Source: Vreelandella stevensii S18214
Lineage (GTDB): Bacteria; Pseudomonadota; Gammaproteobacteria; Pseudomonadales; Halomonadaceae
Direction of reading: 5' to 3'
Assembly (NCBI RefSeq): GCF_000275725.1
Contig: NZ_AJTS01000052.1
Location: 16,846 to 80,845, forward strand
Length of the DNA: 64,000 bases
The stretch's first letter is position 1. Every line of letters begins with the position of its first letter. A program made the position numbers and the translations under genes. Shown here piece by piece: positions 7,880 to 17,349 of the stretch. Under the pieces are notes generated by a model. The model did no database searches. It worked only from the letters and a program-made list of their open reading frames with translations, and had not been told where the DNA came from.

Positions 7880-9892
7880 ATGCACGCTTATCCGCACCTT
7901 TTTCGCCCCTTGACCGTGGGCCACCTGACGCTGCCCAACCGGGTGCTGATGGGCTCCATGCACACCAACCTGGAAGAGGCCCCCAACGGCTTTGCACGTT
8001 TGGCGGCGTTCTATGCCGAGCGGGCGCGGGCGGGGGTCAGCTTGATCGTCACTGGCGGCATTGCGCCGAATGCCGAGGGTGCGGTGTTCCAAGGGGCACA
8101 TGCGCTCACCGAGGCCAGCCAGCTCGAAGAGCACCGCCAGGTGGTGGATGCCGTTCACCAGGCGGGCGGACATCTGTGCATGCAGATTCTGCACGCCGGT
8201 CGCTACGCTTACTCCCCTGAGCTGGTGGCGCCTTCGGCGTTGCAGGCACCCATCAATCCGTTCGTGCCCCGTGCGCTGACCAGCGACGAGGTCGAGCAGC
8301 AAATTGCCGACTACGTGCGCTGTGCCACGCTGGCCCAGCAGGCGGGCTACGATGGGGTCGAAGTGATGGGCTCCGAGGGGTACCTGATCAATCAGTTCAT
8401 TTGTCGCCGCACCAACCACCGGGACGATGAGTGGGGCGGTGACTTCGCAGGGCGTATACGCTTTGCGGTGGAGATCGTCAGACGCGTTCGTGAAGCCGTG
8501 GGCAACCGCTTCCTGATCATCTTCCGGCTGTCGATGATCGACCTGGTGGAGGAGGGCAGCACCTGGGAAGAGGTCGTGCAGCTTGGCCAGGCCATCGAAG
8601 CGGCGGGCGCCAACCTGATCAATACCGGCATTGGCTGGCACGAAGCGCGGGTGCCCACCATCGTCACTAGCGTGCCTCGCGCAGCCTTCAGCGAGGTGAC
8701 CAAACGGATTCGCAGCGCGCTGTCGATCCCGCTGATCACCACCAACCGCATCAATATGCCCGATGTGGCCGAGCGTCTGCTGGCGTCAGGGCACGCGGAC
8801 ATGGTCTCCATGGCGCGGCCTTTCCTGGCAGACCCTGAATGGGTGCAGAAGGCCGAGGCCGACAAGGCCGAAGAGATCAATACCTGTATCGCCTGTAATC
8901 AGGCGTGCCTCGACCATACCTTCATGGGCAAGCTGACCTCTTGCCTGGTCAATCCGCGTGCATGCCACGAAACCGAACTGCCTTTGGTGGCTGCCGAGTC
9001 TCCCAAGCGAGTGGCCGTGGTCGGCGGTGGGCCTGCCGGGCTTGCCACCGCCGTGGAAGCCGCCCGCCGAGGTCATCGGGTGGTGCTGTTCGAACGGCGC
9101 AGCGAGCTTGGCGGGCAGTTCAACTTTGCGCGCAAGATTCCGGGCAAGGAAGAGTTCAACGAAACGCTGCGCTACTTCCGCGTCATGCTTGAGAAGCACG
9201 GCGTGGAGGTGCGCTTGAATACCGAGGCCACGCTGGAGGCGCTGGCTGCCTTCGACGACGTGGTGCTGGCCACCGGCGTGACGCCCCGCGAGCTGACCCT
9301 GCCCGGCGCCGACCATCCCAGTGTGTTGAGTTACGCCGAAGCCATCGCGCAGCCCGAGCGCGTGGGCCGCCGGGTGGCCGTGATTGGTGCCGGAGGTATC
9401 GGCTTCGATGTGTCGGAACTGCTGGCGCATCATGGCCACCCGGCCCTGGATCTGCAGTCCTGGTGTGAAGAGTGGGGCGTGGACCTCACGGTGAGTGAGC
9501 CAGGCGGGCTGAGAGCCCCCACACCGCCCGTCTCGCCACGCAGCATCGTGATGTTGCAGCGCAAAAGCTCCAAGCCGGGTAAAAACCTGGGCAAGACCTC
9601 GGGCTGGGTGCATCGTGCGTCGCTTAAACAGCGTGGGGTGCGTACCCTGACCGGCTGCGAGTACCTGAAAATCGACGATGCCGGGCTGCATGTTCGCCAA
9701 GGCGAAGAGCCGCAGGTGCTGGCGGTGGACACCATTGTGGTGTGCGCGGGTCAGGAGTCGGTGCGGGACCTGCTGGCGCCTCTGGAGCAGGCGGGCAAAC
9801 GCGTGCATGTGATTGGTGGCGCAGACGAAGCGGCCGAGCTGGATGCCAAGCGGGCGATTGACCAGGGCACCCGTCTGGCTGCCACGCTGTAG
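7880..9892 (+). CDS. FadH-type NADH:flavin oxidoreductase / 2,4-dienoyl-CoA reductase
   Basis: The 670-residue protein starts at ATG 7880 (AAAGGA at 7866-7871; a GTG one codon earlier is possible). An N-terminal Old Yellow Enzyme TIM barrel (about 1-330) leads into a 4Fe-4S motif, Cys336-x2-Cys339-x3-Cys343-x11-Cys355. This spacing matches E. coli FadH as I recall it. Two Rossmann domains follow with VAVVGGGPAGLATA (FAD) and VAVIGAGGIGFDV (NADPH). FadH removes double bonds during oxidation of unsaturated fatty acids. The sequence does not exclude other enals as substrate. The gene stands alone. Confidence 0.9.
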   Translation: MHAYPHLFRPLTVGHLTLPNRVLMGSMHTNLEEAPNGFARLAAFYAERARAGVSLIVTGGIAPNAEGAVFQGAHALTEASQLEEHRQVVDAVHQAGGHLCMQILHAGRYAYSPELVAPSALQAPINPFVPRALTSDEVEQQIADYVRCATLAQQAGYDGVEVMGSEGYLINQFICRRTNHRDDEWGGDFAGRIRFAVEIVRRVREAVGNRFLIIFRLSMIDLVEEGSTWEEVVQLGQAIEAAGANLINTGIGWHEARVPTIVTSVPRAAFSEVTKRIRSALSIPLITTNRINMPDVAERLLASGHADMVSMARPFLADPEWVQKAEADKAEEINTCIACNQACLDHTFMGKLTSCLVNPRACHETELPLVAAESPKRVAVVGGGPAGLATAVEAARRGHRVVLFERRSELGGQFNFARKIPGKEEFNETLRYFRVMLEKHGVEVRLNTEATLEALAAFDDVVLATGVTPRELTLPGADHPSVLSYAEAIAQPERVGRRVAVIGAGGIGFDVSELLAHHGHPALDLQSWCEEWGVDLTVSEPGGLRAPTPPVSPRSIVMLQRKSSKPGKNLGKTSGWVHRASLKQRGVRTLTGCEYLKIDDAGLHVRQGEEPQVLAVDTIVVCAGQESVRDLLAPLEQAGKRVHVIGGADEAAELDAKRAIDQGTRLAATL

Positions 9893-9944
9893 CGGCATTG
9901 AGCGCGTGACGTTAATGCTCAAATGACGATAGACTGAAGGTCAA

Positions 9945-10000
9945 CCCTAACGACTAAGCCCTGTTAGGGAATTAAGGCGCAGGTGGCACCCGGCCTGCGC
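9945..10000 (+). promoter_or_regulatory. Two adjacent hairpins in the threonine aldolase leader
   Basis: Two perfect 7-bp stems lie in the 140-bp gap before the gene: ccctaac (9945-9951) with gttaggg (9963-9969), and gcgcagg (9977-9983) with cctgcgc (9994-10000). No T run follows. They could form a structured 5' leader, but I recognise no known riboswitch. Confidence 0.35.
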
Positions 10001-10032
10001 TGCACGACCGCCAGAGAAAAAGGATAATCGTC

Positions 10033-11076
10033 ATGCCCTCGGAGTGTACCCCACGATTTTTAGCCAGTGACAACACCTCGGGTATTTGCCCGGAAGCGAT
10101 GCAGTACCTGCTGGAAGCCAATCAGGCCGATGACCTGGCCTACGGCAACGACCGCTGGACTGCCCGTGCCGCCGACCGCTTTCGTGAGATGTTCGACTAC
10201 GATTGCGATGTGTTCTTCGTGTTCAACGGCACCGCTGCCAATTCACTGGCGCTTTCCGCGATGGGGCGCAGCTACCACAGCGTGATTTGTCATGAGTTGG
10301 CCCACATCGAAACCGACGAGTGTGGCGGTCCGGAGTTCTTCTCCAACGGGGCCAAGCTGCTCACCTCCCCGGGTGCCAATGGCAAGCTGACTCCCCAAGG
10401 GATCGAGGCGCTGGTCACCAAGCGTAGCGATATCCACTACCCCAAACCCAAGGTCGTGTCGCTGACCCAAGCCACCGAAGTGGGTACGGTCTACTCCCGT
10501 GAAGAGCTGTTGGCGATTCGCGCCATGGCCGACAAGCATGACCTGCGCCTGCATATGGATGGCGCGCGCTTTGCCAATGCCTGCGCCAGCCTGAAGGCGT
10601 CACCGGCCGAGCTGACCTGGCAGGTTGGGGTGGATGCGCTGTGCTTTTCAGGCACAAAGAACGGCCTGGCGTTTGGCGAAGCCATCCTGTTTTTCAACCG
10701 GGAACTGGCCGAGGATTTCTCCTACCGCTGCAAGCAGGCGGGCCAGCTCGCCTCCAAGATGCGCTATGTCTCGGCGCCCTGGCTGGGCCTGCTGGAAAGC
10801 GGCGCCTGGTTGACCAATGCCGAGCACGCCAACGCCATGGCCCGCTATCTGTCGGAAGGGTTGCAGGCGCTGCCTGGCGTCTCGCTGATGTTCCCCACCG
10901 AAGCCAACAGCGTTTTCGTTGAATTGCCTCCGCAAGCCATCGAAGCGTTGAAAGCGCGCGGATGGACCTTTTATACCTTCATTGGTGCGGGCGGCGCTCG
11001 CTTCGTGTGCGCCTGGAACACTACCATCGAGCTGCTGGACCAGCTGCTGGCCGACGTCAAATCCGTGCTGGAGTAA
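10033..11076 (+). CDS. ltaE: Low-specificity L-threonine aldolase
   Basis: This 347-residue PLP enzyme starts at ATG 10033 after AAAAAGGA. The fold-type I aldolase features are visible: an N-terminal FASDNTSGICPEAM, the glycine-rich VFNGTAANSLAL, HMDGARFANA in the PLP-binding region, and CFSGTKNGLAFGEAILFF, where Lys forms the Schiff base. It cleaves L-threonine or L-allo-threonine to glycine and acetaldehyde, and acts on beta-hydroxy amino acids generally. The gene is monocistronic, with two hairpins in its leader and a GC hairpin downstream. Confidence 0.93.
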   Translation: MPSECTPRFLASDNTSGICPEAMQYLLEANQADDLAYGNDRWTARAADRFREMFDYDCDVFFVFNGTAANSLALSAMGRSYHSVICHELAHIETDECGGPEFFSNGAKLLTSPGANGKLTPQGIEALVTKRSDIHYPKPKVVSLTQATEVGTVYSREELLAIRAMADKHDLRLHMDGARFANACASLKASPAELTWQVGVDALCFSGTKNGLAFGEAILFFNRELAEDFSYRCKQAGQLASKMRYVSAPWLGLLESGAWLTNAEHANAMARYLSEGLQALPGVSLMFPTEANSVFVELPPQAIEALKARGWTFYTFIGAGGARFVCAWNTTIELLDQLLADVKSVLE

Positions 11077-11104
11077 GCCGCCAGCAAGGCCCGGTTGTGG
11101 TCGT

Positions 11105-11135
11105 CGCGCCGCCTGCTCAGGCGGCGCGTTGCGTT
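11105..11135 (+). terminator. GC-rich hairpin after threonine aldolase
   Basis: A perfect stem gcgccgcct / aggcggcgc with a four-base loop lies 30 bp past the stop. It is followed by gttgcgttgtt rather than a clean T run, so it is a probable but weak terminator. Confidence 0.5.
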
Positions 11136-11355
11136 GTTGGAGAGGATTCTTGTCAGCCCGGTGTTTTCAACGCAACTATTTTGCCTCGCCTTTGCTCATA
11201 GCCATATAAGACGCGGATCGTTGCGCTGCGTTGAAGGTTTCGTCATCACATTTTGCTAATGCTGACTACGCTGATAGAGCGACACTTCGCACGGCAGGCG
11301 GCCTGGGGGTTTGGGTCAGGCGATGGCTGCCGGGGATGGGCCACAGGAGAGTTCC

Positions 11356-13278
11356 ATGAGCATCTTTGATCACGTTCAAGACCGTTTTGCCCGCGTTCAG
11401 CAAGAGGACATGAGCCTGGAGGAGTATCTGGCGCTATGCCGCCGTGATCCCAAGGTGTATGCCAGCGCCGCCGAGCGCATGCTGGAAGCCATAGGCGAGC
11501 CTGAGGTGATCGACACGGCGAAAGACCCGCGTCTGTCACGTATCTTTTCCAACAAGGTGATTCGCCGTTACCCCGCGTTTGCCGAATTTCACGGCATGGA
11601 AGAGGCCATCGAGCAGATCGTGGCCTACTTCCGCCACGCCGCCCAGGGCCTGGAAGAGCGCAAGCAGATTCTCTACCTGCTGGGGCCGGTGGGCGGCGGT
11701 AAATCGTCGCTGGCCGAGCGTTTGAAGCTGCTCATGGAGCGTATCCCGTTTTACGCCATCAAGGGCTCGCCGGTGTACGAATCCCCGCTGGGGCTGTTTT
11801 CACCGGAAGAGGACGGCAAGCTGCTGGAGCAGGAGTACGGTATTGCCAGCCGCTACTTGCGCAGCGTCATGTCACCCTGGGCCGCCAAGCGCTTGAAGGA
11901 GTACGGTGGTGATATCTCCCAATTCCGCGTGGTGCGGCTCTATCCGTCGCGCTTGAACCAGATCGCCATCTCCAAGACCGAGCCCGGTGACGAGAACAAC
12001 CAGGATATCTCCTCGCTGGTGGGCAAGGTGGATATCCGCCAGCTGGAGCTCTACTCCCAGGACGACCCGGACGCCTACAGCTTCTCGGGCGGGCTGTGCC
12101 GCGCCAACCAGGGCCTGATGGAGTTCGTGGAGATGTTCAAGGCACCCATCAAGGTGCTGCATCCGCTGCTGACCGCCACCCAGGAGGGGAACTACAACCC
12201 CACCGAAGGCATGGGCGCGATCCCCTTCGATGGCGTCATTCTGGCCCACTCCAACGAATCCGAATGGCAGGCCTTCCGCAACAACCGCAATAACGAGGCG
12301 TTCCTCGACCGTGTGTACATCGTCAAGGTGCCTTACTGCCTGCGCGTCTCCGAAGAGATCAAGATCTACCAGAAACTGCTGGAAGACTCGTCCCTGAACG
12401 CCGCGCCTTGCGCCCCGGATACGCTGCGCATGCTGGCCCAGTTCTCCGTGCTGTCCCGGCTGAAAGTGCCCGAAAACTCCAGTATCTACTCCAAGATGCG
12501 GGTCTATGACGGCGACAACCTCAAGGATACCGATCCCCGCGCCAAGTCCATCCAGGAGTACCGCGACGCGGCAGGCGTCGATGAAGGCATGCAGGGGCTG
12601 TCTACCCGCTTTGCCTTCAAGATCCTTTCGCGGGTGTTCAACTTCGACAGCCAGGAAGTGGCAGCCAACCCGGTCCATCTGCTGTACGTGCTGGAGCAGG
12701 CGCTGGAGCGGGAGCAGCTGCCATCGGAGGTGTTCGAGCGCTACCTGGGCTTCATCAAGGAGTTTCTGGCCCCGCGTTACGTGGATTTCATCGGCAAGGA
12801 GATTCAGACCGCGTACCTGGAGTCCTACAGCGAGTATGGTCAGAACATTTTCGACCGCTATGTGACCTATGCCGACTTCTGGATTCAGGATCAGGAGTAC
12901 CGCGACCCCGAAACCGGCGAGCTGTTGAACCGCCAGTCGCTGAACGAAGAGCTGGAGAAGATCGAAAAACCGGCCGGGATCTCCAATCCCAAGGACTTCC
13001 GTAATGAAGTGGTCAACTTCGTGCTGCGGGCGCGGGCGCAGAACAACGGCATGAACCCTAGCTGGCAGTCCTACGAGAAGCTCAAGGGCGTCATCGAGCA
13101 CAAGATGTTTGCCAATACCGAGGAGCTTTTGCCGGTCATCTCGTTCAACGCCAAGGCATCCAGGTCCGATCAGAAGAAACACGAGGATTTCGTGGCGCGC
13201 ATGGTGGACCGCGGCTATACCGAAAAGCAGGTGCGGTTGCTTTCCGAGTGGTATCTGCGCGTTCGCAAGTCCCAGTAG
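11356..13278 (+). CDS. prkA: PrkA-family serine protein kinase
   Basis: The 640-residue protein starts at ATG 11356 after CAGGAGA. The N-terminal half is a AAA+ PrkA domain with Walker A GPVGGGKS at about 110-117, preceded by IVAYFRHAAQGLEERKQ. The C-terminal half is the PrkA kinase-like domain that contains KMRVYDGDNL. The E. coli homologue is YeaG, which is expressed in stationary phase and under nitrogen starvation. It is the first gene of the conserved prkA-yeaH-spoVR set, with 80 and 20 bp between the genes. The Bacillus name is historical and says nothing about sporulation here. Confidence 0.95.
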   Translation: MSIFDHVQDRFARVQQEDMSLEEYLALCRRDPKVYASAAERMLEAIGEPEVIDTAKDPRLSRIFSNKVIRRYPAFAEFHGMEEAIEQIVAYFRHAAQGLEERKQILYLLGPVGGGKSSLAERLKLLMERIPFYAIKGSPVYESPLGLFSPEEDGKLLEQEYGIASRYLRSVMSPWAAKRLKEYGGDISQFRVVRLYPSRLNQIAISKTEPGDENNQDISSLVGKVDIRQLELYSQDDPDAYSFSGGLCRANQGLMEFVEMFKAPIKVLHPLLTATQEGNYNPTEGMGAIPFDGVILAHSNESEWQAFRNNRNNEAFLDRVYIVKVPYCLRVSEEIKIYQKLLEDSSLNAAPCAPDTLRMLAQFSVLSRLKVPENSSIYSKMRVYDGDNLKDTDPRAKSIQEYRDAAGVDEGMQGLSTRFAFKILSRVFNFDSQEVAANPVHLLYVLEQALEREQLPSEVFERYLGFIKEFLAPRYVDFIGKEIQTAYLESYSEYGQNIFDRYVTYADFWIQDQEYRDPETGELLNRQSLNEELEKIEKPAGISNPKDFRNEVVNFVLRARAQNNGMNPSWQSYEKLKGVIEHKMFANTEELLPVISFNAKASRSDQKKHEDFVARMVDRGYTEKQVRLLSEWYLRVRKSQ

Positions 13279-13358
13279 CCAGCCGGTTACGGGGGTGAAC
13301 CTCACGATGGGCGGGCGCGAATGTTCAGCGCTCCCGCCTGAGGCATCAAGGAGGTCGA

Positions 13359-14651
13359 ATGACCTACTTCATTGATCGCAGACCTAACGCCAAGCACAAG
13401 AGCGCGGTCAATCGGCAGCGCTTTCTGGAGCGTTACCGCAAGCATATCAAGCGTTCGGTCGAGGAAGCCGTGAACCGTCGCTCCATCACCGACATGGAGC
13501 GCGGCGAGAAAATCTCGATTCCAACCAGGGATATCTCCGAGCCGGTGTTCCAGCACGGCAGCGGCGGCGCCCGCACCATCGTTTCCCCCGGCAACAAGGA
13601 GTTTCTGCAGGGGGACAAGATTCGTCGCCCCGGTGGGCAGGGCGGCGGCGGTGGCGGCGCGGGAGAAGGCGGGGCGGCCAACCAGGGGGAGGGCAACGAC
13701 GAGTTTGCCTTCACCCTCAGCCGCGAGGAGTTTCTGGAATTCGTCTTCGACGGTCTGGAGCTGCCACACTTGCAGCGCAAGCCCTTGAAGTCGCTGGAAG
13801 AGATCAAGATGGTGCGGGCCGGGCTGGCCCGTGACGGCGTGCCTTCGCGCATCAGCATTACCCGCTCCATGCGCGAAGCCTACGCCCGCCGCATTGCCAT
13901 GCGCGCCCCCATCAAACGGGCCTTGAAAGAGGCCGAAGAGGCGCTGGCGGCGGAAGAGCGCAAGGACCCCGTGCTGCGCAACCCGGCCCGGGTGGCGCAG
14001 CTCAAGGCCGAGGTGGAGCGGCTGGAGAAGCGCATCGAGGCGATTCCGTTCATCGATACCTACGACCTGCGCTATCACCAACTTGCCGCCCAGCCACAGC
14101 CCTCGAGCCAGGCGGTGATGTTTTGCGTGATGGACGTTTCCGGCTCGATGACCCAGAACCACAAGGATATCGCCAAGCGGTTTTTCCTGCTGCTCTACCT
14201 GTTTCTGGAGAAGCACTACGAAAAGGTCGAGCTGGTGTTCGTGCGCCACCATACTGCCGCTCGGGAGGTCAACGAGGAGGAGTTCTTCTACTCCCGCGAA
14301 ACCGGCGGAACCATCGTCTCCAGCGCGCTGACGCTGGTAAACAGGATCATCGAAAAGCGCTACCCGGCAGGCCAGTGGAATCTATACGTGGCCCAGGCCT
14401 CCGACGGCGACAACTGGGACGATGACTCCAATATCTGCCGCGACTTGCTGGTCAAGCAGCTGATGCCGCAGCTGCAGTATTACGCCTACGTGGAGATCAC
14501 TCCCCATGATCATCAGTCGCTGTGGCATGAGTATGAAACCGTGGCTGCCCAGTTTCCCGAGCGTTTTGCCATGCGCCAGATCGTCAATACCGGGGATATC
14601 TATCCCGTCTTCCGTGAGTTGTTCAAGCGCCGCTTGAGCCAGGAGCGCTAG
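13359..14651 (+). CDS. yeaH: YeaH/YhbH family protein (DUF444, VWA domain)
   Basis: This 430-residue protein starts at ATG 13359, preceded by AAGGAGG. It has a basic N-terminus ([24 protein letters not shown]), a glycine-rich linker at about 85-110, and a von Willebrand A-like domain starting [15 protein letters not shown], in which DVSGS is a MIDAS metal site. Homologues are always next to the PrkA kinase and SpoVR genes, and the three appear to work together in stress survival. The molecular role is not established. Confidence 0.94.
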   Translation: MTYFIDRRPNAKHKSAVNRQRFLERYRKHIKRSVEEAVNRRSITDMERGEKISIPTRDISEPVFQHGSGGARTIVSPGNKEFLQGDKIRRPGGQGGGGGGAGEGGAANQGEGNDEFAFTLSREEFLEFVFDGLELPHLQRKPLKSLEEIKMVRAGLARDGVPSRISITRSMREAYARRIAMRAPIKRALKEAEEALAAEERKDPVLRNPARVAQLKAEVERLEKRIEAIPFIDTYDLRYHQLAAQPQPSSQAVMFCVMDVSGSMTQNHKDIAKRFFLLLYLFLEKHYEKVELVFVRHHTAAREVNEEEFFYSRETGGTIVSSALTLVNRIIEKRYPAGQWNLYVAQASDGDNWDDDSNICRDLLVKQLMPQLQYYAYVEITPHDHQSLWHEYETVAAQFPERFAMRQIVNTGDIYPVFRELFKRRLSQER

Positions 14652-14671
14652 CGCGCGTTAAGGAGTGGGCC

Positions 14672-16237
14672 ATGAGTGTCGACCGCAACCCCATCGCGAC
14701 GGGTTCCGACTGGAACTTCGGGATTCTGGAGCGCTTTGACGAAGCGCTGGCGCGGCTGGCTGACGAGTATCGGCTGGATACCTATCCCAATCAGATAGAA
14801 GTGATCACCACTGAGCAGATGATGGATGCCTACGCCAGCGTGGGGATGCCGGTGGGCTATCACCACTGGTCGTTTGGCAAGCAGTTTCTGGCCGTGGAAC
14901 AGGCCTACAAGCGGGGCCAGATGGGCCTGGCCTACGAGTTGGTGATCAACTCCAACCCCTGTATCGCTTACCTGATGGAGGAGAACACGTTGATGATGCA
15001 GGTGCTGGTGATTGCCCACGCCTGCTACGGCCATAACTCCTTCTTCAAGGGCAACTACCTGTTTCGTACCTGGACCGATGCCGAGTCCATCGTCGATTAT
15101 CTGGTATTTGCCCGCAAGTACATCGCCCAGTGCGAAGAGCGCCACGGTTCCCACGCCGTGGAGCAACTGCTGGATGCCTGCCACGCCCTGCAGAACTACG
15201 GGGTCGACCGTTACAAGCGGCCTTCGCCCATGTCGGCCGAGGAGGAGGCCAGGCGCCAGGAGGAGCGAGAGGCCTACCTGCAAACCCAGGTCAACATGCT
15301 CTGGCGTACCATTCCCGAGCCGCCGACGGGTGCTGTGCCGCTACCCGGGGCGTTGCACAGCGACGATGACCCGCTAGGGCTGCACAGTGGCGGGCGCTAC
15401 CCCTCGGAGCCCCAGGAGAACCTGCTCTACTTCATCGAGAAGAACGCGCCGCTGTTGGCCCCCTGGCAGCGGGAGATCGTGCGCATCGTGCGCAAGCTGG
15501 CGCAGTACTTCTACCCTCAGCGGCAAACCCAGGTAATGAATGAGGGCTGGGCGTGCTTCTGGCACTACACCCTGATGAATCGGCTCTATGACGAGGGCAA
15601 GGTGGACGAAGGGCTGATGCTGGAGTTTCTGCAGTCCCACGCGGCGGTCATCAATCAGCCTGGGTTCGATAGCCCTTACTACAGCGGCCTGAACCCCTAC
15701 GCGCTGGGCTTTGCGATGTTCATGGATATCAAGCGTATCTGCGAAGACCCCACCGCCGAAGATCGCGAATGGTTTCCGGACATTGCCGGCAGCCCCTGGC
15801 GAGCCACGCTGGAGTTCGCCATGCGTAACTTCAAGGACGAGTCGTTCATTCAGCAGTTTCTATCACCCAAGGTGATGCGTGACCTGAAGCTGTTCATGAT
15901 CGTCGACGACGACCAGTCGGAAATGTTGGAAGTGGCGGCGATTCATGACGAACGGGGGTATCGGCGGGTGCGCGAAGCGCTATCGACCCAGTATGCGCTA
16001 TCGGTACGCGAGCCCAATATTCAAGTGGTGGAGGCCGACATTCGGGGGGATCGTTCCCTGACACTGCATCACGTTCAGGACCATCGTCGTCCGCTGGCCA
16101 GAAGCGTGTATCCGGTGATTCGTCACCTTCAGCAGCTGTGGGGGTTTCCGGTGCACCTGGTGTCGCTGGACGAAGGGCGGGTGACTCGCCGCTACCAGTG
16201 GCCGGTAGAAGAAGAAAACAAGGAAAGCCATCCCTGA
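14672..16237 (+). CDS. SpoVR family protein
   Basis: The 521-residue protein is the third member of the prkA-yeaH-spoVR operon, starting 20 bp after yeaH with AAGGAG upstream. Family motifs seen are the GYHHWSFGKQF region, a conserved CYGHNSFFKGNYLFRTW segment and the NEGWACFWHYTLMNRLYDEG stretch, rich in His and Cys that might bind metal. It corresponds to E. coli YcgB. Despite its name it is widespread in non-spore-formers. A hairpin at 16245-16267 separates it from the convergent HiPIP gene. Confidence 0.94.
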   Translation: MSVDRNPIATGSDWNFGILERFDEALARLADEYRLDTYPNQIEVITTEQMMDAYASVGMPVGYHHWSFGKQFLAVEQAYKRGQMGLAYELVINSNPCIAYLMEENTLMMQVLVIAHACYGHNSFFKGNYLFRTWTDAESIVDYLVFARKYIAQCEERHGSHAVEQLLDACHALQNYGVDRYKRPSPMSAEEEARRQEEREAYLQTQVNMLWRTIPEPPTGAVPLPGALHSDDDPLGLHSGGRYPSEPQENLLYFIEKNAPLLAPWQREIVRIVRKLAQYFYPQRQTQVMNEGWACFWHYTLMNRLYDEGKVDEGLMLEFLQSHAAVINQPGFDSPYYSGLNPYALGFAMFMDIKRICEDPTAEDREWFPDIAGSPWRATLEFAMRNFKDESFIQQFLSPKVMRDLKLFMIVDDDQSEMLEVAAIHDERGYRRVREALSTQYALSVREPNIQVVEADIRGDRSLTLHHVQDHRRPLARSVYPVIRHLQQLWGFPVHLVSLDEGRVTRRYQWPVEEENKESHP

Positions 16238-16244
16238 AAACAGT

Positions 16245-16267
16245 GACCCCGCGGCGAGCGCGGGGTC
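16245..16267. terminator. Hairpin between spoVR and the convergent HiPIP gene
   Basis: A perfect 8-bp stem gaccccgc / gcggggtc has a 7-base loop. On the minus strand it is followed by actgtttt, so it more likely ends the HiPIP transcript. Confidence 0.6.
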
Positions 16268-16274
16268 CAGGGCA

Positions 16275-16589
16275 TCAGCCTTGTGCGGTCCAGGACTGGC
16301 ACCAGCCGTCCGGCTCGACACTGCTTTCCGGGAACAGCTGGCAGCCTTCGGTGCCTTCCACAAAAAACATGCAGTTGGAGCACAGTTCACCCTCTTCGAA
16401 AGCCGGGTGGTCGCTGGCGTCGCTGGCATTTTCAACGTAGTTCAGTGCCTGGGCCGTCGGTGAGGACGGGTCCAGACGGGGCAGCTCCTGAGCAAAAGCA
16501 GTTTTCGACAGGATACCCGCACCAAACGGCAGGGCAGCAAGCCCCAGCACGCTGTTACGCATGAACTTACGACGGCTCTGATTAGCCAT
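16275..16589 (-). CDS. hip: High-potential iron-sulfur protein (HiPIP)
   Basis: The 104-residue precursor has a twin-arginine signal (SRRKFMRNSVLGLAALPFGA) and likely cleavage after Ala33. The mature part is about 71 residues, typical for HiPIP, with four cluster cysteines at 70, 73, 83 and 97 in the order CxxC...C...CQSW. HiPIPs carry a [4Fe-4S] cluster that cycles between 3+ and 2+ and donate electrons to terminal oxidases or photosynthetic reaction centres in the periplasm. No partner oxidase gene is near. Confidence 0.95.
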   Translation of the reverse strand: MANQSRRKFMRNSVLGLAALPFGAGILSKTAFAQELPRLDPSSPTAQALNYVENASDASDHPAFEEGELCSNCMFFVEGTEGCQLFPESSVEPDGWCQSWTAQG

Positions 16590-16847
16590 GGTGTCTCCTT
16601 ATCGTCACGGTCTGACGGTGTGCTACGGTGATCGGGTGGTGGGCCACCTCTATAAAACTCCGACAGCGAAACGCTGCTGGAGATCTCTAGTACATGCTAG
16701 CGCAAGCGTAAAATTAGTGCGAATAACCTTATGAAAAGCGCGACAATTGACCACGCTGGCCGGCAAGGCTTGGCCCCGCCGGGCAGGCTGCTATACTCGC
16801 TGCGTCGTGCAGTATTCATCTTACCGCCACTCATTTGCGAGGACGCC

Positions 16848-17123
16848 ATGCAAAGCGCAGTCATCCTGATCAATACCGAAAAAGGCCAGATCAAGGCCGT
16901 GGCCGAACGCCTGGCCGATGTGGAAGGTATCAGTGAGGTGTACTCCACCTGCGGCCGTTACGATCTGGTGGCCATTGCGCGCACCCGCGATTTCGAAAGT
17001 CTGGCCGAGCTGGTGACCGAGCGGTTGAATGCCGTGGAAGGCATCAGCGATACCGAGACGCTGAACGCCATGCAGGTTCACTCACGCCATGACCTGGAAA
17101 CCATGTTTTCCGTTGGTTGGTAA
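16848..17123 (+). CDS. Stand-alone Lrp/AsnC ligand-binding (RAM) domain protein
   Basis: The 91-residue protein begins at ATG 16848, after GCGAGGA; a longer frame upstream lacks similarity. It consists only of the AsnC effector-binding alpha/beta fold (INTEKGQIKAVAERLADVEGISEVYSTCGRYDLVAI and ETLNAMQVHSRHDLE). No DNA-binding helix-turn-helix is present. Such proteins form dimers and higher oligomers that bind amino acids and may modulate full-length Lrp proteins or act as sensors. There is no operon partner. Confidence 0.9.
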   Translation: MQSAVILINTEKGQIKAVAERLADVEGISEVYSTCGRYDLVAIARTRDFESLAELVTERLNAVEGISDTETLNAMQVHSRHDLETMFSVGW

Positions 17124-17170
17124 CGCCCCGGCTTTGCAAAGCCAATGAAGCGAATGATGAAACGCCGCTG

Positions 17171-17312
17171 AGAGGGTGTTTACAAATGTCACGAGCGACG
17201 GCCAGGCAAGGCGAAATCAGCCGAAAAAGCGGAGTTTACGGGCTGTAAATGAGCATTTTGAGGTTGATTTCAACGCCGCATGGCCAAGCGCAGTAGTTTG
17301 AAAACACCCTCT
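17171..17312. repeat. 142-bp element with inverted terminal repeats, copy 2
   Basis: It begins agagggtgttt and ends aaacaccctct, a perfect 11-bp inverted pair. The interior (cggagtttac, gctgtaaatgag, gatttcaacgccgcatgg, aagcgcag) matches the copy at 800-940. The outer arms differ in sequence between copies but stay self-complementary within each copy, so pairing appears to be maintained. It fills most of the gap between the AsnC-type gene and the endonuclease gene. Confidence 0.75.
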
Positions 17313-17349
17313 GATAAGGCGTCTTGAAAGATAGCAGGGGAGTCCTCCG

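Noticed and set aside
11356-16237. Sporulation gene names (PrkA, SpoVR)
   Set aside because: The prkA-yeaH-spoVR trio is common in non-sporulating gammaproteobacteria (YeaG, YeaH, YcgB); it does not indicate spores.
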